This document shows, in pieces, positions 33,492 to 42,154 of a DNA stretch of 64,000 bases. Each line of letters opens with the position of its first letter. Positions within the stretch are counted from its first letter, which is position 1. The stretch comes from Phaseolus vulgaris (Eukaryota; Streptophyta; Magnoliopsida; Fabales; Fabaceae). The translations under genes and the position numbers were made by a program. The stretch covers positions 18,102,681-18,166,680 of the forward strand of contig NC_023749.2 of NCBI RefSeq assembly GCF_000499845.2. The letters run 5' to 3'. The notes beneath the pieces were generated by a model. The model did no database searches, was not told where the DNA came from, and saw nothing but the letters and a program-made list of their open reading frames with translations.

Positions 33492-34448
33492 TGTACCGAT
33501 CAGGTAATCGGGAGTGATGACGTGGCAGCAAGCGATAATATAGGCGTGTTGAGCGGGACACCTGGCTGACTGAAGGGAAGTACATCGGGGAGTCTGCGTA
33601 GTCGTCGATCGTTGACTTGGCGTTCTCCCATCTCTAGTGTGTGTAACCGGCGGTCACCAGAGTTGCGTCATAGTCGCCATATGTGAGTACTAGGAGATCG
33701 AGTGGTTAGAGACCGCCGAAAGGGGCACATCGCCGAAAGATCAGGAAAGCTTGCTTAAGGTTTCCAAGGGGTACAAGTACGGGGGATTAGCGATATGCTT
33801 GTCACGCAGTAGTGGAGGATGAGGTTATCAGATGATCATTCCCTAGCCAGAGGTCGGGGCAAGGGAACAGTTTCCCAGAACATGCATGGTGTGCAAGTGA
33901 AGCAGATCGTGATAGCGGCAGGCGAGACCACAGAGAAGGTGTGCAAGGTGACACCCCGTACTCGCCACTTAAGGGGTCGTGCTCCAAGGTAAGCTGTGCA
34001 CCAAGTTACTCCTTGTATGGGTAACTTAGTCGAATGGCTTGAAGAGTAGAGGTGACGCTCAAGTGGAGGGAGCTCCAGATGGCGACACGTGTACAGCTGG
34101 ATGCGAGCCACGTGTCCAGAGGTGTAACCGTCAGGAGAGAGAAAATGCTCAGGTATATAAGGAACACTTAACAGATTTTTGAGGTACGCTTTCAAAATAC
34201 TTTCTAGTACACTGAGATTCACTGCGCACGGTTCCTTGAGTTGAGATATTCTCTCTGAGTTTTTGGTGATTCCGTCACTGACTTGAGCGTCGGAGCGCGA
34301 TCGACCGCAGCGGCGCCACTTTGTTTTCTTCAGGTTCTTGCGAGGAATTAGGACGTGAGGAACAAAGGCTAATGTGGTGCGAAGTTGATCAAGAGGAGAG
34401 ACCTTTGACGTGGCAAGACTCTTGCACTCAGGTCAACCGGCAGGATCA
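33492..34448 (+). repeat. 5' LTR of Tat-C
   Basis: 957 bp, TG...CA. About 40 bp longer than its partner at 45239-46155, which lost a G+C-rich stretch present here at about 34290-34330. Confidence 0.95.
34086..34160 (+). promoter_or_regulatory. Tat-C LTR promoter: two CACGTG boxes and TATA box
   Basis: CACGTG at 34086-34091 and 34109-34114 (23 bases apart) precede TATATAA at 34154-34160 by about 40 bases. The layout equals that of the Tat-B LTRs. Transcription would start about 30 bases after the TATA box, near 34190. Confidence 0.6.
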
Positions 34449-34862
34449 TCAGGCGCCCACCGTGGGGCCGTGTAAAACGTGTTTCCCATCGACAGCGTGA
34501 GTTTCTTGAGGTTTCTGCAGTTCTTGTGTGGTTGTGTGCTGGTGCAACCATTTTCGAAGTTTTTCACCGTTTGTTTGAGTTTTCGATCGGTAAATTGAAG
34601 TTTTTCACCGTTTGTGCGAGTTTTCAATCGGTAAATCGAGGTTTTTACCGTTCGTTCGAGTCTTCAATCGGTGAATCGGGAGTTCTAGTGGAGAAGCAGG
34701 AGGTTCGTGTGGAGATTGCGAGTCTCTGTGGAGGTTTGGACATCCGAATCAATCCCGTGCTGTTGCGGTTGCGTTCTTGGAAGTTCTTTGAAGTTAAAGA
34801 GGTTTTGACCGATTGATTGCTGGATCGATCGTTTCGCTGGAGAAGGTTCTGGTCGTTGGAGT
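34449..34862 (+). other. Leader of Tat-C: primer binding site and short repeats
   Basis: TCAGGCGCCCACCGTGGGG directly follows the LTR and is the likely tRNA primer site. At about 34556-34680, roughly three imperfect units of 45-50 bases with TTTTTCACCGTTTG and CAATCGGTAAAT follow each other. Short ORFs here are not considered genes. Confidence 0.75.
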
Positions 34863-35894
34863 TTGATCTGCTTGTATTTCATGAGAAAGATGAGAAGTAC
34901 GCGTCCAAGTCCCGTTGTGCCAACTGCTGAAGAAGGCGCCATGACCATGGTGCAAATGATGGAGATCATGCGCGCATTGCAAGAGAATGTGAAGGCGTCG
35001 CGTGTCGAGCAAGCGAAGATGCACGAATACCTGGTCGCTTCTCAGGCCAGAAATGAGGAACTCAGCAAGGTCACTGAGGAATTGCGTCAAGCTCTTCACG
35101 AGCAGAGAGGATGCGCAACCGATGAAGAAGTTACACCGTCATTGCCGCCACACGTCTTTCTGATGCCGTTTGCTCAGGCGATCACGGACACGGCGATCCC
35201 TGCGAGCGTGGTAGCTGTGAAAGCTTATTTCACCGACGTGGAGGATCCTGAAGCACATCTCACTGCGTTCCACACGCAGATGATCCTGTCAGGAGGCTCA
35301 GACACAGTTTATTGCAAGATGTTTATGAGCACACTCCAGGGAACAGCGCTGGAATGGTTCGTTAGCCTGCCTACAGGTCACATAACCAGCTTCCAGCAGT
35401 TCTCAAAGCTTTTCGTTGACCAGTACATCGTGAACAAGGCGCCACCTAGGGTGTCTTACGACTTGTTCAACGTAAGGCAGTATCAGGGAGAGTTCCTCAG
35501 GGACTATCTGAATCATTTCAGAGCACAGATGGTCCGCTCGCCTGCCAAGGACGAGGAGATGTTGGTATACGCCTTCAAAAAGGGCGTGTTGTCTGGACCT
35601 TTCAGCGAGGCACTGATTAGGGGCCACCCCGCCACGTTTGCTGAAGTTCGGCGACTCGCTGTGGCCCACATCGCCGACGAGAGCGAGGTTGCAGAAAAGA
35701 GAGGGAACGTGGCTCCTGCTAGGCCACGGGCCCAAACTAGAATTCAACCGCAGAGGGTGCTGGAGACGGCGGCGGCCAAAAAGGATCAAAGGACTCGCCA
35801 TCCTTACGATCCAAAGAAGAACAAGTGGAAGGGTCCAGGGCGCCCTGGGGAGTTCAATCGCCCCCCGAGGTACAAGTTAGGGTTTAGGGTTTAG
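34863..35894 (+). CDS. Gag of Tat-C
   Basis: A 343-codon frame; the real start is probably the ATG at 34881 (MRKMRSTRPSP), the conserved one. The capsid-like gag core has ALEWFVSLPTGHITSFQQFSKLF (about residues 155-180), YDLFNVRQYQGEFLRDYLNHF and FAEVRRLAVAHIADESEVAEKR. An N-terminal helix (residues 30-80) is coiled-coil-like. The frame ends at a TAG created inside a TTTAGGG tract (35877-35907). In Tat-B the corresponding sequence has no such tract, so gag and pol were probably one reading frame originally. Confidence 0.88.
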   Translation: MICLYFMRKMRSTRPSPVVPTAEEGAMTMVQMMEIMRALQENVKASRVEQAKMHEYLVASQARNEELSKVTEELRQALHEQRGCATDEEVTPSLPPHVFLMPFAQAITDTAIPASVVAVKAYFTDVEDPEAHLTAFHTQMILSGGSDTVYCKMFMSTLQGTALEWFVSLPTGHITSFQQFSKLFVDQYIVNKAPPRVSYDLFNVRQYQGEFLRDYLNHFRAQMVRSPAKDEEMLVYAFKKGVLSGPFSEALIRGHPATFAEVRRLAVAHIADESEVAEKRGNVAPARPRAQTRIQPQRVLETAAAKKDQRTRHPYDPKKNKWKGPGRPGEFNRPPRYKLGFRV

Positions 35895-35907
35895 GGTTTA
35901 GGGTTTA
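35877..35907 (+). repeat. Plant telomere-type repeat, (TTTAGGG) about 4.4 units
   Basis: An uninterrupted tract of 31 bases sits exactly between gag and the next ORF of Tat-C. Tat-B has only a few unrelated bases at the homologous spot. It introduces the gag stop. Confidence 0.9.
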
Positions 35908-35908
35908 C

Positions 35909-37627
35909 ATGGGATTGGCGGACCTGATCGCCATTCCTAACATAGCTGCCAGGCTTAAGGCGCTTGAGAAAGTCTCAGACAAGGTGTTAGGACCAAAACC
36001 GAATGCATGGTGCGAATTCCACCAAAGTTTTGGTCACTCCCTTGATTCATGCTTGGCCCTGGGTTACCAACTCGACGATTTGGTCAAGAGCGGCTTCTTG
36101 AATGACTACCTACTGGACAAGAGAACGGGGCAAGCGTCAAGCTCTCAGCCGGCGAGCAGTGAGGGCCAGCAGCATGAGATGCCCACTCACAACGAGATCC
36201 ACACCATCGTTGGAGGTTTCTCGGGTGGTGGATGTACTGCATCACAGAGGAAGAAATATGCAAGGTCTGTGATGGCATTAGATGTGTTCGAAGATCACTC
36301 GCCAGATGTGGACATTACGTTCACAAAGGAGGATCTCAGGGACGTTGTGCCCCATGACAACGATCCCATAGTTGTCTCGCTAGTTACGGCGGGAAGGAAG
36401 GTCCATCGGGTACTGGTGGATCAAGGAAGCTCGGCAGATGTCATGTTCTGGCCGACTTTCACCAAGCTGCAATTACCCCTTGAGCAGTTAAGGCCCTACG
36501 GAGGATGCTTGTATGGGTTCGCTGGCGACCAGGTGGAGGTCAGGGGGTACATTGAGTTGAGAACCACGTTCACAGATGAGGCGGCCTCGAGGACGGAGAA
36601 GATCAAGTATCTCGTCGTGAATGCCTCTTCGGCGTATAACATTCTGTTTGGAAGACCGACCCTCAACAGAATAGGAGTTGTGCCCTCAACCAGGCACATG
36701 AAGGTTAAATTGTCGTCGATGGAAGGGGTGGTGATCACCATAAGGTCTGACCAGAAGGAGGCAAAGAAATGTTACGAAAACAGCCTTAAGACCAAAAGGT
36801 CGGTGAACTACATCACCACGACACCACCTCCCGGTGTGGAGCCTGGGGCAGCAGAGGGGCGAGTTGTCAACGCGGCGATGGAAGTGACTGCCGAAGGCGA
36901 TGTCGTCATGGTGGACGCCGAAGCAGGGGGAGAGAACGTCGATCGAGAGGAAGAAGAAAGAAACCGCCCAGAAGAGGCTAGGGAGTCAGGAATCGCCAGT
37001 GAAACAAGGCCCAAACCCGTCGAGGAGTGGCTTGAGAGGGAGATCGGGGGCAAGGTCTTCAAGTTGGGAAGATCTTTGGAAGGTGAGATGCAAGACCAGA
37101 TCGCCAAGGTGATAGAAAGGCATCTGGATGCTTTTGCATGGTCTGCTTCAGACATGCCGGGAATCGATCCCGATTTCTTGTGTCACCATCTAGCAATGGA
37201 CACACAGGTCAGACCAGTGCGACAGAGAAGAAGAAAGTTTAATGAGGAGAGAAGACAGGCGATTAGGGACGAAACACAAAAGCTCCTCGCCGCGGGTCAT
37301 ATCAGGGAAGTCCAGTACCCTGAATGGTTGGCCAATGTCGTGCTGGTGAGGAAGAGTAACGGGAAGTGGCGCATGTGCGTCGACTTCACGGATCTAAACA
37401 AGGTTTGCCCAAAGGATTCATACCCTTTGCTAAGTATAGACGCCCTGGTCGACAGTGCAGCAGGGTGCAAGTTGTTGAGCTTCCTCGATGCCTTCTCTGG
37501 GTACAACCAGATCAAGATGCATCCTATGGATGAAGAGAAGACCGCCTTCATGACTGAGAGATCGTGCTACTGCTACAAAGTGATGCCCTTCGGGCTGAAA
37601 AATGTAGGGGCACGTACCAAAGGTTGA
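35909..37627 (+). pseudogene. Zinc knuckle, protease and first half of reverse transcriptase of Tat-C
   Basis: 572 codons. Residues 35-48 are CEFHQSFGHSLDSC, the CX2HX4HX4C knuckle. The protease active site is VDQGSSADVM (about residue 170), with YNILFGRPTLNRIG after it. An acidic linker follows (residues 310-370). The reverse transcriptase begins near residue 395, with GKWRMCVDFTDLNKVCPKD (about 485) and FMTERSCYCYKVMPFGLKN near the end. A frameshift at about 37610 stops it before the active-site motif, which is in the next frame (QAYVDDMVV, near 37675). The start at 35909 is only the first Met after the telomere tract. Confidence 0.88.
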
Positions 37628-39122
37628 TGGACAAGGTACTTACACCGTGCTGGGAAGGAATGTGCAGGCGTACGTAGATGATATGGTCGTGACCTCGCTA
37701 GAAAAAAGCAAGCACATCTCAGATCTAGAGGAGCTGTTTACCATGATCGCCAAGTACAAAATTAAAGCTAAACCCCGAGAAGTGCATTTTTGGCGTAGAG
37801 GCAGGGAAGTTCTTGGGTTTCCTCTTGACTGAAAGGGGAATTGAAGCAAATCCTGATAAGTGTGCTGCCATCTTGGCGATGAGAAGCCCGACTACCGTAA
37901 AAGAGGTGCAGCAGCTTACAGGTCGGATGGCTGCCCTATCTCGTTTCGTGTCAGCTAGTGGAGAGAAAGGCCATCCGTATTTCCAATGCTTAAGGCGAAA
38001 CAATAGGTTTGTCTGGTCGAAGGAATGCGAAGAAGCTTTTGTAAAGCTTAAAGAGTACCTGGCGAGCCCGTCGGTTTTGTGCAAGCCTTTGGTAGGAACC
38101 CCTCTCAGGTTGTATTTTGCTGTAACTGAGAGGGCGGTGAGTGTGGTGATCGCCCAAGATCAAGATCAGACTCAGAAACCTATCTACTTCGTTAGCAAGG
38201 TGTTACAAGGCCCAAAACTAAGGTATCAGGCCTTGGAGAAAGCTGCACTAGCAGTTGTATTCTCGGCGAGGAGGTTGCGCCACTATTTTCAAAGCTTTAC
38301 GGTGGTGGTGATGACCGACTTGCCTATCCAGAAAGTCTTAAAAAAGCCTGATGTAGCTGGGAGAATGGTGAAGTGGGCAGTGGAGCTGTCGGAGTTCGAC
38401 ATCATTTATACGAACCCCGAGGACCGATCAAGGGGTAGATTTTCGCTGATTTTGTGGTCGAGCTCTCGTCAGAAGCAGCACGAGTTGAGGGGGACGATTT
38501 TCGTTGGGTACTTTCGGTGGACGGATCGTCTAACCAGCAGGGCAGTGGTGCTGGAGTCATTCTAGAAGGGCCCAACGGCGTGCTGATAGAACAGTTCCTG
38601 AGGTTTGCCTTTAAAGCTAGCAACAATCAAGCAGAATATGAGGCATTGATTGTAGGTATCTTGTTGGCTAAGGAGATGGGAGCTAAGGTGTTGGTGGCCA
38701 AGAGTGACTCGTTTTTGGTCACGGGACAAGTAACAGGCAAGTTCCAGGCCAAGGATCCACAAATGGCGGCTTACCTGGAGTATGTGCAGGAGTTGAAGGG
38801 TTCCTTTGCCTCGTTCGATGTGGTGCATGTACCCAGGAAGCAAAATTCCCGAGCTAACCTGCTAGCCAAGCTCGCCAGCTCGGGCAAGGGGGGTAGGCAG
38901 ACGACCGTTATTCAAGAAACTCTGAAGACGCCTAGGGTGTTTGTAGCAGATCACCAGGTTCTTCAGATAAGTAAGTCGACGGGGAGAGGGGCGAGAAGTC
39001 ATAGGTCCTTAACCCAGGAGACCTTGAGAACGCCAAGAATAAGATCATGTCGAGGGGAGAGGGTGAACGTGGCGCAGGTCTGCGCTACGCATAAGCCAGA
39101 CACATGGATAACGCAATACTAG
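37628..39122 (+). pseudogene. Reverse transcriptase end and tandem RNase H domains of Tat-C
   Basis: Pieces 37647-37832, 37813-38565 and 38454-39122 overlap in different frames. They contain YVDD (near 37675), FLLTERGIEANPDKC, a first RNase H with AVTERAVSVV (no usual Asp) and a second RNase H with DGSSNQQGSG, NQAEYEAL, KSDSFLV. The last acidic site reads SRANLLAKLA where Tat-B has ARADLLAKLA, so the catalytic Asp is Asn. Frameshifts lie near 37800 and 38410-38450. The segment ends at a TAG (39120-39122) where Tat-B has Gln. Confidence 0.88.
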
Positions 39123-39128
39123 CGCTGC

Positions 39129-40331
39129 TTGGCAGATGCCGTTCTTCCGCTGGATCCGACGGAGGCTAGGAAGATAAAGAAGAACTCTAGCAAGTTCACC
39201 TTGATCGACGGCGAGCTGTACAGGTTTGGGTTTACGCACCCACTCCTAGTATGTGTGCACGGAGAAAAATGCACAAGAATTATTGCCGAGCTCCATGAAG
39301 GTATATGTGGGAGTCACATCGGGGGTCGAGCTCTGGCTGCAAGAGCTCTCCGTGCAGGGTATTACTGGCCAACGATGAGGGAGGACTGCAAGAAGTATGC
39401 TTAATGTTGCAAGCAATGTCAGCAGCACGCCGATTGGCACAAGGCACCTCCAGAAGAGCTGAAGTCAATTTACAGCCCTTGGCCGTTTCATACTTGGGGA
39501 ATTGACATTCTGGGACCCTTCCCATTGGCGGTCAGGCAGATGAAGTACTTGGTAGTGGCGATTGAATACTTCACCAAGTGGATCGAAGCGGAGCCAGTAG
39601 CCCAGATCACCGCACATAAGATCGAAAGCTTTGTATGGAAGAACATCGTATGCCGGTTTGGTGTGCCTAAATGCCTGGTGTCGGACAATGGGACTCAGTT
39701 TGCAAGTCACCTGTTGAAAAAGTTGTGCGAAGAAGTGGGAATACAGCAGGTGTTTGCATCCATTGAGCACCCACAGACGAATGGCCAAGTGGAGTTTGCC
39801 AATAGGGTACTGCTGAGAGGTTTAAAGAGAAGACTAGAGAAAGCTAAGGGATCGTGGGCTGAAGAGGTACCCTGCATAGTTTGGGCGTACCATGCCACTG
39901 AACAGTCAGGAACCCACGAGACCCCGTTTAGCCTGGTTTATGGGTGTGATGCGATGATTCCAGTCGAAATCCAGGAAAGCTCACCGAGATTCCAGAACTT
40001 TGTGGCGGAAGACTCGAACGAAGAAAGAAGAATGAATCTGGATTTACTGGATGAGGTCAGGGAGGAGGCGAGAGTGAAGGTCGAAGCAGTAAAGAGGAGG
40101 ATTGAGCGAAGGTATAACTCTAAGGTAATGACGAGGCGGTTCAGAGAGGGCGACCTGGTGATGAGGAAGGTCCATCAATACGAGATGGAGAACAAGTTAT
40201 CACCTAAGTGGACGGGACCGTTCAGAATAACCGAGGTGCTCGGGAACGGCGCCTACCGCTTAGAGACGTTAGAAGGAGGGGCGATTCCTCGCACTTGGAA
40301 CGCCACGCATCTCAAATTATATTACAGTTAA
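39129..40331 (+). pseudogene. Integrase of Tat-C
   Basis: ORF 39129-39404 holds the start of the zinc-binding region (EGICGSHIGGRALAARAL); a TAA at 39402-39404 replaces a Gln codon. The same frame continues through CKQCQQHADW and WGIDILGPFP (first Asp) to ORF 39525-40331 with VSDNGTQFAS (second Asp) and NGQVEFANR (Glu). The C-terminal part ends IPRTWNATHLKLYYS. All three catalytic residues are present, in contrast to Tat-B, but the stop cuts the protein. Confidence 0.92.
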
Positions 40332-40390
40332 AGCCTTGTAAGTAAAGACGAACATGATGAGATTTACATGCTTTCTGTTAAAACAGTTCA

Positions 40391-40447
40391 AGGGGGCACT
40401 CTTTTTTCCCTAAGGAGGGTTTTTAATGAGGCCACCCAATAAAGAAG
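40391..40447 (+). other. Conserved block after pol stop, with inverted repeat and AATAAA
   Basis: It reads GGGGGCACTC, T run, CCCTAAGGAGGG, TTTTTAATGAGGCCACCCAATAAAG-type sequence, 60 bases after the integrase stop. The same block occurs at the same place in Tat-B and Tat-A. It could act in RNA 3' end formation or packaging; this is inference. Confidence 0.6.
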
Positions 40448-40493
40448 AGTTTTCAAGTTTAAAGTTTCTAAGATTGCATGCTTTCTAGTTAAA

Positions 40494-40680
40494 AGTTTTA
40501 AAGTCCCCATCGTTTTTCGGCGATTGGCGGCATCAGTTAAAAGTTTTAAAGTCCCCATCGTTTTTTGGCGATTGACGACATCAGTTAAAAGTTTTAAAGT
40601 TCCCATTGTCTTTCGGCGATCGGTGGCAATAGTTAAAAAGTTTAAAAAACCTCATCGTCTTTCGGCGATCGGAGGCACCA
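40494..40680 (+). repeat. Tandem repeat of about 46-48 bp, four copies
   Basis: The unit has GTTAAAAGTTTTAAAGTCCC and CATCGTTTTTCGGCGATTGG. It is the same family as Tat-B 16083-16276, read in the element's sense orientation. Confidence 0.88.
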
Positions 40681-40728
40681 GTGATGATTAAAGACCTCAA
40701 CGCTCTCGTGAGTCTTGAGGCAACAGAG

Positions 40729-41240
40729 GAAGTCCTCCTCGCCTTTAAGCGAGTGCAGGCAAGAACAGAGGAAGTCCTTCTCGCCTGTGAGCGAGTGCAG
40801 GCAAGAACAGAAGAAGTCCTCCTCGCCTTTGAGCGAGTGCAGGCAAGAGCAGAGGAAGTCCTCCTCGCCTTCGAGCGAGTGCAGGCGAGAACGGAAGAAG
40901 TCCTCCTCGCCTTTTGAGCTAGTGCAGGCAAGAACAGAGGAAGTCCTTCTCGCCCTTGAGCGAGTGCAGGCAAGAACAGAGGAAGTCCTCCTCGCCTTTG
41001 AGCGAGTGCAAGCAAGAACAGAAGAAGTCCTCCTCGCCTTTGAGCGAGTGCAGGCAAGAACAGAGGAAGTCCTCCTCGCCTTCGAGCGAGTGCAGGCGAG
41101 AAAGGAAGAAGTCCTCCTCGCCTTTGAGCGAGTGCAGGCAGGCAAGAACAGAGGAAGTCCTCCTCGCCCTTGAGCGAGTGCAGGCGAGAACAGAAGAAGT
41201 CCTCCTGGCCTTTGAGTGAGTGCAGGCGAGAACAAGTTAA
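40729..41240 (+). repeat. 42 bp tandem repeat, about twelve copies
   Basis: The unit begins GAAGTCCTCCTCGCCTTTGA and continues GCGAGTGCAGGCAAGAACAGAG. As 42 is divisible by 3 and the unit lacks stops in several frames, long ORFs appear on both strands (for example 40642-41286 minus and 40715-41173 plus). These are not genes. Tat-B has only a short 36-37 bp relative (15831-15950) at the matching place. Confidence 0.95.
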
Positions 41241-42154
41241 AAGTCCTCAGTGCATCCAGGGGGGAGGAGATGTATACCCTGGGCAAGCTGAGGCACCAGA
41301 GAAAGTCCTTCTCACCTCAGAGTGAGTTCAGGCAAGATGAACTAAAAGATCAGGGGTGTTCGTGGCCTTAAACGGCGGGAAGGGAAGGTTGATGGAAAAC
41401 GCCTTTTCCCCTTTAAGCGAAACATCAATATTGACCCAGTAAGACCAGATAAAGCTTCCACACTTGCAGGCGGTGCGAAGATAGATAAAATCCCTCTCGT
41501 CTTGAGCGAGTTCAGATAATTGTTCTAAAACTCAGGGAGGTAGAGAAGGATCCGAAAGGCGCCTCTACCTAGAGATGACGGAACAATGATCAAGTTATGA
41601 AAGTAAGAAAGATCGCATCGCCAGAACCCTACGGCGTGAGGGTTGAGATAGCGAATGGGCTGTACGACGATTAGAAGAGTTCCAGGCGATGACAGGAGTA
41701 AGGGGTCACCTCGCTTTGCAGATCAGGTAAACTGTATTTTAATACTAGTTTGAGTTAAAACCTGCTGCCTAGTAAGTGATTTATGCTAAGGTTAGTTGCC
41801 TTAAGTTCACAAGTTGTGTTAAATATCATCGCTAAAGAGTTAATAGTTGCTCAAGTTTACTTTGAGTTAACAATTTGATATGTTGTTATAAGGTTAACAG
41901 TTTACTCAAGTTAAAAGCAGTGTGCGAAGGGTTAAGCCCGAGTATTGCTGAGTTGATGCAATTGAGTTAGTTTCACCGGTTACGTTAGTTAACCCCACAA
42001 CAAATAGAGGCAAAAGTATGCAAGGTAATAAGAAAGACAATATTCAGGAAATGAAAATTGTATAAGCAGCGTCAATTCAAGTCTATACACAAGTAGCTAT
42101 TATAAACAAAAGATAAACGACAAGTTTCGAAGAATAGGCGATGGGGAGAGGCAG
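41241..42154. other. Rest of the Tat-C spacer
   Basis: It matches Tat-B 15130-15830 in reverse complement. No ORF is conserved between the two copies and no other signal is seen. Confidence 0.7.

Noticed and set aside
40729..41240. CRISPR-like array
   Set aside because: The units follow each other without unique spacers, and the window is plant retrotransposon DNA.
40581..41286. Long ORFs on both strands with repeated peptides
   Set aside because: They arise from the 42-bp tandem repeat, whose period is a multiple of three; no homologous ORF exists in Tat-B.
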